Under the pieces are notes generated by a model. It saw only the letters and a list, made by a program, of their open reading frames with translations, ran no database searches and had not been told where the DNA came from. This document shows, in pieces, positions 1-11,780 of a stretch of DNA of 64,000 nucleotides. The position numbers were made by a program, and so were the translations under genes. This DNA is from Cephalopachus bancanus (lineage: Eukaryota; Chordata; Mammalia; Primates; Tarsiidae). The stretch lies in contig JAPVLO010000074.1 in NCBI GenBank assembly GCA_027257055.1, positions 3,549,001 to 3,613,000 on the forward strand. The letters are read 5' to 3'. Position 1 is the first letter of the stretch; the number at the start of each line of letters is the position of its first letter.

Positions 1-238
1 ATTCTTTTTCTGTTTCTCCACAGAATTTTGGACTTAATTCATATATGTTTAATTTGCTTACTCTTCAAAAAAAATTAGTCAGAGTTCTATTCTTTTATGA
101 CCTTTCTCCTCATGCCTCATATTTTCCTCGTTTTCTGAAAACAGTAGTAACACTCAAGATTTTACTACTTAAGGAATACTTTTTGAAAATTTACAGTTAA
201 AATGTAAGAATTTATTCTGCCCACATGTGTGTGTGCAC

Positions 239-300
239 TTCAAAACATCACGTTGTACATGATCAATACATAAAAATTTTATCTGTCAACTTAAGGGATA
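239..300 (+). mobile_element. LINE-1 (L1M-type) 3' end fragment
   Basis: A short stretch contains 'AAAACATCACGTTGTACATG' followed by AT-rich 3'-terminal sequence, the usual end of older L1MA/L1MB 3'UTRs. The same motif recurs at about 51,465 in a longer L1 fragment. Only about 60 bp is recognisable. The flanks (1-238 and 301-585) are AT-rich with nothing I can assign. Confidence 0.5.
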
Positions 301-585
301 TTTATGCATTTCTTTAAAATGCTATAAGTTTAATCTATCACAAATTCTAAAACTTTACCTTTGTCTTTACATTTAGCAAATATTCTTGTCAGCTTTTCAA
401 TACACATATCTTACTTTCATACTGCTTTTCAATAGCATCAACTTTGTTTTTCAAGTCAAAAATCAGGAGTTCTTCTAATTTTTTTTGTCACATCCACCAG
501 GTAGCATGTGAATCATATCTTGCCATGATTAAAATGTACATTTTCAACAACTGATTTAAAATAACATTTTAAAAATTTGGCAAGG

Positions 586-657
586 AATCCTTATATCTAT
601 TTTTATGAATTAGATTTATTTTTATAAATTAGATCCTTATATCTATTTTTATGAGTT
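586..657. repeat. 46-bp imperfect tandem duplication
   Basis: The words ATCCTTATATCTATTTTTAT and a following GA(A/G)TTA occur twice, offset by 46 bp (about 586-631 and 632-657, the second copy partial). The intervening 'TAGATTTATTTTTATAAATT' looks like a further degenerate copy. AT-rich local slippage is the likely origin. Confidence 0.7.
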
Positions 658-754
658 AAGTAGCAAATAACAATGTCTGGTTACTAAAGTTTTGATATTC
701 TTTACTTCTTAAAATGAAGATTTTTTTTCTTTACTTATTCACTAAAACCATCAT

Positions 755-761
<7 letters not shown>

Positions 762-785
<24 letters not shown>

Positions 786-1059
786 GTGTTGGAGTCTCAC
801 TCTGTCACCCAGACTGGAGTGCAGTGGCCGCTCCCGGCCACCGCAGCCTCGACCTGCTGGGCTCTGGCGATCCTTCCGCCTCAGCCTTCCAAGTAGCCGG
901 AATTACAGGCATGCACTACCACGCCCAGCTGATTTTTTGATTTATTGTAGAGATAAGGTCTCGCTGTCCAGGCGGGTCTCGAATCTGCGGGCTCAGGCAA
1001 TCCACTCACCTCAGCCTCCCAAAGGCGCGGGATTACAGGCTGAGCCACTGAGCCTGGCT
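762..1059 (-). mobile_element. Dimeric Alu, tarsier-type subfamily
   Basis: Reverse-orientation Alu: the poly(A) tail appears as a T run at 762-785, then right arm, A-rich linker and left arm. Target-site duplications 'TCATAAACTTT' at 751-761 and 1060-1070 delimit it exactly. It carries the subfamily marks seen through the window: 'GGCTCAGCCTGTAATCC' A-box region, 'GAGACTCCAAC' end, and the GTGGCCGGGAGCGGCCACTG right arm. Open frames here are Alu artefacts, not genes. Confidence 0.95.
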
Positions 1060-1954
1060 TCATAAACTTTATTTAGTAAACTTCTATTCTTGGCAAAAAT
1101 ACTAATTGTTTTACTTTGATAAAATATTTTTTGGCAAGAACAATTGACATCCAAAGCTAACGCATCCTTTGCTAAAAAATAAAAACAAAACATGCAGTTT
1201 TCTCTAGTCAATGTACAATCAAGCGTTTTACATTTCGCTTTCCTTGGTCTTATTTTAAATGTATATGTTACATATAATAATCATGCATATAATTGTATAT
1301 ATACAAATTTTCAAGTGACTGAAGTAATAGTCTTGCTTAAACTCAAATCGTTTATTCTCTAAAGTATATATTGTTATATTGTGAGATAATTTTTATGGGT
1401 CTCTCACACTTGTACATGTTCTGTAAGCAAAGACATTGACTGTCTTTGCTCTAGACTGTATTTTCAAGCATGTTTGTAGAGTACACATTCTTATAAATGG
1501 AGATAATGTCTCCTTCCAAAGCAAAAGCAGTTTCAAAGTTCTGATCAGTTTCAAAGAAGCAAGTTCCTCTAAGCTCAGCATTCCTCTTTTGTAGAAATAT
1601 GTACTCCATGTGGAAGTGTCACATGGCCTTCATGTCTCCTTCTTAAAATTGGAGTTTGAGGAATTGATATAAAAATTGTTGGTACTCTGGCTATTACTAT
1701 TTTGGTGAGTAGCAAAGTCCTTTGTCCCTGACCCTAGTATCTCTTGTCTTCTACCAGCAGCTATAAAACTGTCAGAGGATAATTTGTTATCTTACCAGTG
1801 AGGTAAAATTTCAGCCCAATTACAATTTTGACAATACAGACAAAATATTGACAAAGATATGACTTTCAACCTTTATATTAATTGTTAGCATGTTGAACAA
1901 TAGTATGGTCAATGTTTTGGACTAAATTGACTCCCATAAGAATCAATATCATTA

Positions 1955-2262
1955 AGTTTGACCCCCTCAGTACCTCAGAGTGTGAATCTGTTTGGTGGTA
2001 GAATCTTTAAAGTGGTGATAAAGGTAAAATGAGGTCTAATAAGTGGATACTAATTGAATCTGACTTGTGTTCTTATATGAAGAGGACATTTGAACACTAA
2101 AAGAGACACCCAAGCAATGTGAAAAGGCAGCAAGAAGATGGCCATCTGCAGGTCAAAGAGAGAGAACTGAGGAAAAACCAACCATGGTGGCACCTTGACC
2201 TTAGACGTTAGGCTTCCAGAACTGAGAGAAAATAAATGTCTATTGCTTGTTATGACAGTCCT
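1955..2262 (+). mobile_element. MaLR/MLT1-type LTR (3' two thirds)
   Basis: Recognisable MLT1-like words occur in order: CAGTACCTCAGAGTGTGA, AAAATGAGGTC, 'AGATGGCCATCTGCAG', 'CACCTTGACCTTAGAC', 'CTTCCAGAACTGAGAGAAAATAAATG' (split here as CTTCCAGAACTGAGAG and AAAATAAATG). The AATAAA polyadenylation signal is near 2232. Sense orientation is plus. It may be the 5' LTR of the decayed provirus that follows to about 6,060. Region 1,071-1,954 holds AT-rich sequence that I cannot assign. Confidence 0.75.
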
Positions 2263-2269
2263 AGAAGAC

Positions 2270-3550
2270 TAATGATGTCAACAAAGAAACAAGAAATCCT
2301 CAAATTTATAGCTTATTAATTAGGAGGACTTGGGGAGTAGTTGTAGGCCAAGGATTGGAAAGTATGGTATGTTCAAAGATAGTTCCTAAATTGTGCCCTA
2401 CTGTTTGCTAACTATTCTCTGAGTGGAGGGGCTTCCTTTTCAGTCTGGTAATAAGCATCAGATACGTCTTATGTCCCACTAACAATTGGTCCTGAGGTTC
2501 TTTCTGGGTAGGTATAAGATTTTGATTCATCTTGGAGAATAGTTACTGGGAAATACACATACATTGAGTGTGAAAGGAAGAAAATTATGCCTTGCATTGA
2601 ACATAAAGCAAATAATTAGAACATTGCATAGTTCATTTGGAAAAGAGGGAGCTGAGCAGAGCACATGATGTTGGTAATGAAGAATGACTCAACAGTTGAA
2701 TCATGTTAGAGCTCCACCACTCCCAGCTTCTGGCATGCCTGTCTTACATCTGTTTGTAGAAGAAAGTAAAATACTGCAGAATTGTTTTTTGTTTGTGTAT
2801 TTGTTTTGTCGGTTTTCTGCCACGGAATCTGGCTGCTATAAAGAAGCTGGCTGTCTTCAGGAGATTTACTTGAGACAGAGAGTTCATGTGGAAAATTGTA
2901 GAAGGGACATTGACTAGTGCTCCTCATCTTACTGCCTCCATATTATGTTTGCGATGCTGAGAACATGACTCATAGAATCCTATCTACATTTTTGATGTCA
3001 GCCCTACCACTCTGAAAAATTCCCCCAGCCCTTATGTTGCAACAGGGAGACAACAAATGAGATGTTATTCTGACAGTGAGATAGCAAGTGCCCTAGTTTA
3101 AGGTGAACCCTATAGAAAGTAGTTAGCCAATGGGAGGAAAACTAACTTTGGGAAGAAATGTGACTGTGGGTACTTATGTAAGGAGTTCCCAAACTGAAAT
3201 CCAAGGTGCCAGTAAACTTGCTATCTGATATAGGAATATGAGTGGACAAAACTAGAAGAAGTTGGTTGGTTGAGTAGGAGTCGTCACTGAAATGCTCAAA
3301 ACCAAAGTGGAATTTAAGTATTATTTACTAGAGTACAAAACTACTCTCTCCCTTCCTACTCTTCTGCCTTGACCTGGGTTTTTTAAAGAGCAAGATAATT
3401 AGTGGTAAGACCAAAATAATTCAGTCATCTTTAAAACAGGGGCCAAAGGCAATATAAATCTGCTACAAATGTGCTGGGGAGTTCTGGAAAAGGGAGGGAC
3501 TCAAAAGTTTCAGTTCCATTGGATAGAGGAAGCCAAATTGTTACCATAAT
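2270..3550 (+). other. Possible ERVL/MaLR internal region, heavily decayed
   Basis: Sequence directly downstream of the MLT1-type LTR with less AT bias than its surroundings and no intact frame over 80 codons. I place it as the gag-side internal part of the same provirus by position and orientation only. No motif proves it. It could equally be unrelated unique sequence. Confidence 0.3.
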
Positions 3551-3554
3551 GTCA

Positions 3555-3895
3555 GGGGTTTCCATTGGGATCTTGTTTCTTACTGCACGGGAAACCAATC
3601 ACTGAGAAAATGGGCATTGTCAGGGAAGAGGCCTCTTTATTTAGGTGATATCAGCCCAGAAAAACAGGAGATTCCTTCTCAAATCTGTCTTTCTGTTCCA
3701 TTGAAGTCAAGGGTTTATAAAGTAGGTCAGGAATGTAGAAAACAGGAATTGGGGAGGGGTAAGGAAGAGTAGTTAGTAAACAGAAAGGTGTCTAGCATCT
3801 CCTTTTCTAGATGTGGTGATCTGGTAAATTTCAGTTCCTTGATACTAGGTTCCTGTCAGTTTCCAGGGAAAGGAACTCCAGACAAATGTAAGTTT
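3555..3895 (-). mobile_element. Probable solo LTR, family not determined
   Basis: The stretch 'GGGATCTTGTTTCTTACTGC ... GGAAGAGGCCTCTTTATTTAGG ... GGAATTGGGGAGGGGTAAGG ... TTCCAGGGAAAGGAAC' (shown in pieces) reads like a retroviral LTR in reverse, with TTTATT at about 3,636 as the complement of an AATAAA signal. It interrupts the ERVL-like region. Family and exact ends are not resolved; an old ERV1 or ERVL LTR is my best guess. Confidence 0.35.
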
Positions 3896-4130
3896 CAAAC
3901 TTTAAGATATTGAGGATCAATTTCTATGTTTATTTAAAAAACTATAATAATTAGTTTTATAAAGAAGTGTGGCCAGTTTCAAAATCATTATCTTATCCCT
4001 TCAGAAAAAGGAAGGAATGTGACTAGACGGGTTTGGGCAGGGTTTGCCATGGAAAAAGGTAGCTAACACAACCTAGCATGGAGGATATTTTGGTCAATTA
4101 TATGTATTGTTGCTTCTATTTCTGATTGTA

Positions 4131-4683
4131 TGGGGGGGACCACAAAAACCCAGAATTTAGTTGTTAAAAATTGTGTATTTGTTCTTACATGTTTAAATTT
4201 CAGTCGCTTTCAAAGTACTCTCTATTGATGCAATTTACCTATCGAGATACTTTTTCCACTCCTCAAAACAGTTTTTGAACTAACAAGTTTTGATGCCTTT
4301 TAGTGCTTCTGCTGTTTTTTGTTTCAACTCTTCTATGTCAGCAAAACATTTCCCTTTAAGGATTTTTTCATCTTGGGAAGAAAATAAAATTTCTCAGGGA
4401 GAGATAGATTGAATAGGGAGGATGGGACATGGGGGGTCATGCAGTTTTGGGTTAAAAATTGCTGAACACTCAGCACAGTGTGGTCAGGTGCATTGTTATG
4501 GTGGAAGAACCAGTCACCTGTTTGCTACAACTTGGGATATTTATTCCTCAAATCGTGATGCACAGTGCTGGCTGGTATACTGATGCTGATGAGCTCCTAG
4601 AATACTTACCCTTCGGGGGGACCCTGGACTAAAAGGGGCCTGCCCTCCAAAATATAATTCTGATTTTTATGAGGTGCCCCTCA
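4131..4683 (-). mobile_element. Mariner-family transposon, internally deleted (copy 1)
   Basis: A 553-bp element flanked by TA target duplications (4129-4130 and 4684-4685) with imperfect inverted ends of about 30 bp. Left end starts TGGGGGGGACCACAAAAACC and right end is the complement of TGAGGGGCACCTCATAAAAA, both continuing to an AGAATT motif. The minus strand carries decayed transposase C-terminal coding sequence (NAPDHTVLSVQQFL followed by a LPKMKKSLKGNV stretch) matching the catalytic-domain end of mariner transposases. At 553 bp against about 1.3 kb for a full mariner it lacks most of the gene and cannot be autonomous. It sits inside the ERVL-like remnant, so it is younger than that provirus. 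Related copies lie at 13,666 and 42,782. Confidence 0.9.
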
Positions 4684-4689
4684 TATAGT

Positions 4690-6060
4690 AGGAATTTGTG
4701 AGTTATGCTTATAACTCCTCAACTCATAAGTTCCTAGGATGATATTTCAAATGTTGAAAAGTCACATTGATAGAAATGCCAATATATTTGCATGCCCCAT
4801 TACCCTAGTAAACATTTTTAGCTACATGCCTCTATGACTGATAGTTTGGCTCATTGAAGCCTCTAGCAAAGAAGGTCACTCTCCTTTTGAAGTTATTCTC
4901 AGAGGTTTTGGAATTGTCAGTTCCCTAACACAGCTACCAGGTTCACCCATTTGGAATAGCAGCTATTAACTTTATAGTGGGTTCATGTCAAAGCAGAACA
5001 ACTGACCCATGGAGACCTCATAAATTATTGCATTTTGAAGGTGAGTACACCAGACTCCATAATTTAAAAGATAAAGAGGAATCAACAACCTTCACATATC
5101 AAAGTAAAATGGAAGATTCAAGAATGCAGCCAGCCTGGCCCCAGCGGTATCCTGGCATTAAATGAAAAATTAACAACTGTCTTTTTGGAGTCGACTTTAT
5201 CTTCCACTGTACCTACCAAAGCAAAGTTGCTGGAACATGCAGCTCCATTTACAAAAGAACCCCCAGAATCTTAGACCTGGAAAACTGATGGTTCAGCCAA
5301 ACTGAGAGCTGATCATGTTTAAGGATGGTGGGGCGTGTTAAAAGAGTGCAGCCAAAAGCAAAATGAACATGGTCACTCTGCTCTGTGGGCTAATCTCATG
5401 CCCATTCCCATAGCTTTGGCCAGTACGCCTCTTGACTTAACTTGTGGAATTTGACTGATTCTTAGAGTATTGTCAACGATCAAGCTATTTGACTTTGACA
5501 CTTGGAATACTACAAAAAAGGAGATTAAACACCCTTTTATGATTATAAACTATCAAAAAGATTGTGGCCGCTGACTGAAGAGTTCATGTTGAATGAGTCC
5601 AGATGAAATTGAGTTGATTTTTAAGGCAGCATGGTCTGGATTGTTACCAATACCTCCTGATGCATCATCGCACTAGACATGGCAGCATGTCCACCACCAT
5701 AAGTTGGGCACAAGGTAAATGAATTTATATTTCTGACACTACGGCTACCACTACATTCTAGATGTGACTCCTACCAAGAGTGAATCCATTTGTCTTGCAA
5801 TGAGGAAAGTCACATTACTCAGGTCATGGCCCTTGTCACTCCTGGCAGATTGATTCCATTCATCTTTTATTGCTCTTGGGCTAGCACTGCTGTCTAACCA
5901 CCGTTAAACATCATTCAGAGTATGCATTTGCTGTTCCAGTCTAACTTCAGCCACATCATGCCAATGTTTGCTCACGATTTTTGTTTATTGGCATTGTGGA
6001 GCGATTTGCAGACTGGCAATTATTCAACCTTTATTGCCACTCAGTAGTGGATGATAAGGT
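4690..6060 (+). pseudogene. Decayed endogenous retroviral pol-like remnant (ERVL-like)
   Basis: Not an intact gene. Around 5,846-5,950 the plus strand translates, with in-frame stops, to a short WQID motif and downstream HSEYAFAVPV, typical of the start of a retroviral integrase core. Upstream sequence (4,977-5,165) has one 62-codon frame without a recognisable domain. Orientation matches the MLT1-type LTR at 1,955, which suggests a single old provirus split by a second LTR and a mariner. Multiple stops and frameshifts show long neutral decay. Family assignment to ERVL is inference. Confidence 0.45.
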
Positions 6061-6080
6061 AAAATTTTAGTTTCCTTATA

Positions 6081-6370
6081 ATTTTTTTTTTTTTTTGAGT
6101 TGGAATCTCACTCTGTCACCCAGACTGGAGTGCAGTGGCCGCTCCCGCCCACCGTAGCCTCGACCTGCTGGGCTCCTGCGATCCTTCCACCTCAGCCTTC
6201 CAAGTAGCCAGAATTACAGGCATGCGCTACCACACCCAGCTGATTTTTTGATTTAATGTAGAGATGAGGTCTTGCCTGCCCAGGCGGGTCTTGAACCCGT
6301 GGGCTCAGGCAATCCACTCACCTCAGCCTCCCAAAGTTGCGGTATTACAGGCTGAGCCACCGAGCCCGGC
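6081..6370 (-). mobile_element. Dimeric Alu, tarsier-type subfamily
   Basis: Full-length reverse Alu with poly(T) at its left end and near-perfect target duplications 'TTCCTTATA' (6072-6080) and 'TTCTTTATA' (6371-6379). It has the subfamily-specific words listed for the copy at 762. It marks the right edge of the recognisable retroviral remnant. Confidence 0.95.
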
Positions 6371-7002
6371 TTCTTTATAGTTCTTAACAGTGCTTTATAC
6401 AATTTAACATTTTCAACTTAACATAAATTGTTTCTAAACTATTTTGATATAGGCATTTCCATGAAGTAAATGAATCATATTCCAAGAGACACAGATTACT
6501 GTTTCAATTCAGTCAGCTCTGTGTTTACTTGAACAAAGGCAATTTGACCAGAATTTTAACTTTTATTTCACAGATTCAAAGAGTACCTATTAGATCATGT
6601 TAAGTGCAAAATCATCAAAGTTCTGATATGAATCATATAGGAAAAAGGCAATGGTATATCGGGCTCAAAATAGAGACTCCATTCATGCACGTTCCAATTT
6701 TGATGAGCTTGGAACATGAATATCAACTCATCCCTGAGACCCTGAGACTTTGATTTATACATCTGTTTCCTTTGACAAACATTTCATGATAAGTTTGTGT
6801 GTTCTTACATGATTCAGTTGTCCCAATGATATCTTATTTTCTTTTTTACCATCCTTATAAAGTAATAAATCTATAGATATAAAGGAATGAGATTTAGGTA
6901 ATAAAAACATGTTAGCATTTTTTTTAATGCTGACAAACATGGTTTCTCCTTGTATCACTTGAGAAATTTAACAGATGAAACTGAGATAAAGAATGTGTCT
7001 TC

Positions 7003-7159
7003 GTAGTGCATGCCTGTAATTCCAGCTACTCAGTAGGCTGAGGCGGAAGGATCGCCGGAGCCCAGCAGGTCGAGGCTGCGGTGGCCGGGAGCGGCCACTG
7101 CACTCCAGTCTGGGCGACAGAGTGAGACTCCAACTCAAAAAAAAAAAAAAAGAAAAAGA
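7003..7159 (+). mobile_element. 5'-truncated Alu (right arm only) with perfect target duplication
   Basis: Only the right monomer is present: 'GTAGTGCATGCCTGTAATTC' to 'GAGACTCCAACTCAAAA' and a 27-bp A-rich tail. Perfect 15-bp duplications AAAGAATGTGTCTTC (6988-7002 and 7160-7174) show that it inserted in this truncated form and was not trimmed later. Region 6,371-6,987 holds AT-rich sequence without recognised features. Confidence 0.95.
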
Positions 7160-7226
7160 AAAGAATGTGTCTTCAGTCTGAGACCGATAGAAATATCAGC
7201 ATGAATCTATTTGTCAAACTCAAGGG

Positions 7227-7230
<4 letters not shown>

Positions 7231-7260
<30 letters not shown>
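7231..7260. repeat. (GA)15 microsatellite
   Basis: An uninterrupted GA dinucleotide run of 30 bp just downstream of the truncated Alu. Confidence 0.98.
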
Positions 7261-7264
<4 letters not shown>

Positions 7265-7360
7265 AGGGGGGATTTTCCATTTGCCTCCATAAGGCTAGAA
7301 TTCTACTCACATTTATTTACTGCATGGACATAGAAATGGCCATACTAACTACAGGTTAAC

Positions 7361-8849
7361 CTTAAAGAGACAGGTCAGAAGGACTGAGCTACAGTGTTAT
7401 TCATCCATTTTTTGCCTTTCTCACTAAACACATAATTATCCCTCCTTCATGAGGACTGCATGAGGAGCTTAGATACAAACTTCCAAATAATTCAAAAGTT
7501 TTTCCTGTACAAAGTAAAATAGGAAGGCAAGTAGAGGACAAAGATGGTTCTTCCTTCATAGAATATATACTGTTGATATAGCATCTATAAACTTTATTAT
7601 AATACTTGAGCCTGATTTATAACCGAACCTCTATGCTTCTCAGTACTGTAACTGTTTGCTAGCAGCATCAAGGAGCTATTATGAGACTCAATTGCACACT
7701 TTAAGATTTTGTCCTCCCCAGAGCAAACAGCACAATGATGCTATATAAACTACATGTGTTGAAATCCATAATACCTCAGATATATCTTTTTCACCTTAAA
7801 CACAGAGTATGCTAACATTAAAGATGAAAAAAAGAAATATTCCACAAGGTCATTCATCCTTTTGCTTCCTTGAATTTGAAGCTATTATCAACAGATACAG
7901 CGATTTCCAGTTGATAGAAAGCAGTGTGTGCCACGGTCAATTTCAGAGACACAGTTCAGTGTTCACTTTGACATCTTAATAATAAATTCTAAAATCACCT
8001 TTGTAAGGAATACATTTTTAGTGAAAGGAGACAAAAAACTAGAAAATAAAATGTATTATTATTAAAAACTGTATATGAAACCAGCAAATACCAAGTAGGA
8101 TAAGAAGGATAGAACTGGAGCATATTTCTTTATATTTTTTCCAACTGTGATCTGTTAATCTGTACAAAGGAAGTTCATTTTATACAAGTGATTTCATTGT
8201 CAATTTTCTTTCTCCTAGTTCTTGATTCATTTTCGTAATGTCCATTATAGAGAAAGGAAATTAAAAGACCTATATTATTGCAGAGGTTTGGCACTCAATA
8301 AATCATATTTTTGAAAATATGCCATGTTTTATTCATTAATGAAAGCATTAACATGGCAAAGTAGGAAGTCTCGTCTGTTGAATTTTTGACCTTACAACCT
8401 TGCAAAAATTAACTACATTGGTATGTGTTCAAATATTTGCAATATAATTACTATATTTTATGATTGAGTGTTCAGCTTTTTAAAATTACTCAGATTCATA
8501 AAAGTAAAGTTTATTATTTTAAAGAAAGGGACTGAGAAATATTTACAAAATGATGCTTGTTTATTTTGAGGAAAGAGGTTATATAATTTTTGACAATAAT
8601 TTATGTATAAAAGTAAAGGATCAAAATCCTGTTAGCTAGAAACTTTATAGATATTTAAGACAATTTTGCTTTTTCCTTGGTGAGATTCATGATATAGACA
8701 TCATATTCAATAACAAATTCAATAGCAGGCAGTAGAAGAAAGTATATTACAAAAGGTTTGATGATAAAAATTGAGTTGTTATCAAGGGTAAGACTTTGTC
8801 TTTAAGTTTAAAAAAAATTGAAGTCTAAAATGATTAAGTAATTTATTTT
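7361..8849. other. No gene or repeat recognised
   Basis: AT-rich sequence with no open frame above 60 codons and no repeat I can name. It may be unique sequence or repeats too diverged to recognise by eye. Confidence 0.5.
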
Positions 8850-8945
8850 GAGTCCAGGTGCTTCTTAGTAGCAGAACCAGAATAAAACCCAGGTCTCTTA
8901 TCTGCAACACTAGACAGTGATGCTCTTCATGTTTCACCACTGACC
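8850..8945 (+). mobile_element. MIR-like ancient SINE fragment
   Basis: The stretch '...AGCAGAACCAGAATAAAACC' then 'CAGGTCTCTTATCTGCAACA' and 'GTGATGCTCTTC' follows the order of the 3' half of mammalian MIR (a 'GCAGAGCCAGGATTCAAACC' - 'CAGGTCT' - 'GTGCTCTT' pattern). It is diverged, as expected for a pre-placental element. Confidence 0.6.
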
Positions 8946-10734
8946 GTTACCTCTACCCAGCCTGAGCATGTGCAGATATCTTTAATAAAGATATCTAATA
9001 ATGACATTTGGAATAAATTGCCATACTTACACTAAACACAGTTTTTAATTATGAGCAAAGCATATAGCTTGCCTGTAATTACAGTAAAATTCTGTTTTCT
9101 TTCTTGAGAATCACTTAGTGAATTACTCAGTTTTTATTTCCAACTGCATTAGCACACCAAAATTTATATATCGAAAAGGGTTTGGGGAGCCATAATCTGT
9201 TTTAAGGACGGCGCGTGGTTATTTACACATGGAAATTCACTCCATGGTGAGAAAGATGGCAATTTTTCACATTAAGCGAGTTGTGTAGGGGAGGTGTTGA
9301 TGAAGGTTTTAGGAAGATTAAATGGTTCCAATGAGCTTCTTGATGATGACTTTCCAGGGAGCCCTTCCTAGATGGATAGTTGAGGTTGGCAGATTGTGAA
9401 TGTTCTATCAGAATAGGTGGCTGTCTTATCCCTTTCCCTCTCTTTTGCCTCTAAATCTCCTAACATTTGCAGAAACCAAAAACATAAGCAAAAACAAAAC
9501 TACAACAAAACTCTCTTTTGCAGAACATGATGTTCTCTGTTTCTTTTCTGGGGTCAAAAGTCTATCTTAGTCTCTCCTTGTCTCTGAACCAAGTTGTCTA
9601 AGTGAGGAGTATGCACATTTTACACTAGTTGCATTTCAAGGATGTGTGAAATCTTCCACATAGCCTGGCGTGAGATCAGCAGCAAGGCTACTTCACTGTC
9701 AGTTTGTTCACGATGATTGATCTTAAGGAGAATTTCCTTTCATCAGCCAGAGAGGAGAATCATTTGGCTGATTTATTATTATGGCTCATCACCTTGGAAG
9801 TTTCCTTAAAAGACCTTTCTGCATGACATGTAATCTCCATCAGTGAATATATTTACCATGACATCTACAGTTAGATACATACCTGGAATATAAACCATCT
9901 TAAGATTTTAGTTAATGTTCTACATTGCACAAATTGCTGTTTTAGCACTTATTGCTTGGTTATGTTTTTCTGTTATCTTCAGTGTTTTGGTGCATCTAGA
10001 GGAAATGAAAATGAGGTAGAAAAAGATTTCTTAACAGAAAAAATAAAGAAAATAAGTATTTGTAACTTTAATTTAAACAAATTCTAAAATGGTGTTTTTT
10101 GGAAAACAATGTTAACCAACCAACTGAGTAGTTCTATTGTTTTATTTTTAATTCATAATTTCAATGTAAAATAATTGTAAGATATGTTCATAATTGGTCT
10201 TTTAGAGTTTATTTAATCTACAACAGACTAATGTCTGCTAATTATTTTATTTTATAAAATTCAAGAGTTGGTTTACTTAATAACAAATTTGATTTTTGTT
10301 TCTTAAATCACATCTTCCTATTTTTATCTAGTTATTTTCTTCTATATTTTAAGAAAACCTCATAAATTTGACCTCCATATGTTTATTTATTTCTTTCATT
10401 CTCAATTCCACTTTTTCCATTGATTTAAATATTTAAATAATTTTTTGTTTATTGTCACGTGTTCAAGTTCACTTAATGCTTTAAAACTTTCTAACATCGT
10501 TAAAATCATACTTTCTTACTTTGAACTGCTGAAAAGTTTTCAAACTATTTCTTCTGACTCCTATCTTAAGAAATAAAAATTTTTTTAGATAATTTTTTTA
10601 TTCTCAGCTATCAAAATTTTTAAGTTTTTTGCATACTCTATGTTTTTGCTTTATTTGATTAGCTTTCATGTCGATTGCTACTTATCATCATTTCTCTTAT
10701 GAAAGCATACTCACGTTTGCAATTTTTATTTTAC
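8946..10734. other. No gene or repeat recognised
   Basis: AT-rich sequence. The part at 9,180-9,800 is less AT-rich than its surroundings and could be an old repeat or a conserved noncoding block, but nothing identifies it. Confidence 0.45.
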
Positions 10735-11040
10735 ATGGATGTAGTGTGTTGTAGTGATGTCAGGGCTTTTCGGGTATCCATTGCCAATATAACACACATT
10801 ATGCCCACTAAGTAATTTATCATCATCCAACCTCTCCCCGCTCCCCACCCATCCAGGTCTCCATGGTCTATCTTTCCACATTCCATATCCATTTCTACAC
10901 ATTATTTAGCATCCACTTAAAAATGAGAACATGCAATATTTGTCTTTCTGTTTCTGAGTTGTTTCACTTAAAATAATGGCCTCCCATTCTATGGTGTTGC
11001 TGCACAAGAAATGATTTCATTCTTTGAGTAGAGGATTGTC
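10735..11040 (-). mobile_element. LINE-1 3' fragment, older subfamily
   Basis: Plus-strand text such as 'AAAAATGAGAACATGCAATA', 'TGTTTCACTTAAAATAATGG' and 'CCTCCCATTCTATGGTGTTG' is the complement of the ORF2-end and 3'UTR of LINE-1, which includes the usual heading about the observer word 'GTTCTCAC'. The fragment is 5' truncated and diverged. The stretch 11,041-11,769 to its right has no recognised feature. Confidence 0.75.
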
Positions 11041-11780
11041 ATTAAGAGCTTAAAATGACTTTGACTTCATTTTCTCTGTAATTAGCATTTGGAAATGCAC
11101 CCCAATAAAATAAAAACACAAGCTAACTTCTTATCTAACTCTGCTCCCACCCCATATCATTTACTTTACAGAATCTTATCTGTTTATAAAATGGCTAGAT
11201 TCCAAAAGCCTGCTTATAAATCTACAACAATACAATATCAATAACTGCAAATCTTTCTGTTAAGTGGTCTGTAGAGCTGATGCATTTGTGCCCATTATAT
11301 GAAATTACTCTTATCTATACCATTTTGTGAACTTAAGTATAGTATCTTTTATACCTTGAACAAGAGGATAAAAGTAGGATTTTAATACCTAAAAAGTATA
11401 GCTTTTAAATATACCTGTTTTATTTCTTTCCACAGGAATTAATTTTGAAGAATTTCCTATCAGATTAAATGTATTATAGCATCAATTTACTTCTATTTCT
11501 TGCTTAATTTTTATGCACAGAGTTACATTTTTCCCAAAAAATAAAAGTTGAAGTTGAAGTGATCATCCTGGCATCAACATTATTGAGTGATGGTAAAATT
11601 CATGACCATGAAATGGAAAAACAGATGTCCAAAGTTCTGCTTGGTTCACATTGTGTTATTGTGAATACCTGGGAGAAGCCGGGCAGGAAATTTGAATGTG
11701 CAGAGTACTTTTGACGTAATTTCAAAAATTATTGTCTTTACATTAATTAGCAATCTGGTTTAAGTAATGTCCAATTTTTT

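Noticed and set aside
784..1065. 93-codon frame, and similar frames at 12,449-12,739, 26,262-26,657, 28,780-29,113 and 21,882-22,145
   Set aside because: All are translations of Alu sequence (the usual SLTLSPRLECSG-type reading) and have no gene support.
7231..7260. CRISPR-like or regulatory direct repeats
   Set aside because: It is a simple (GA)n microsatellite. No spaced direct repeats of CRISPR type occur anywhere in this eukaryotic window.
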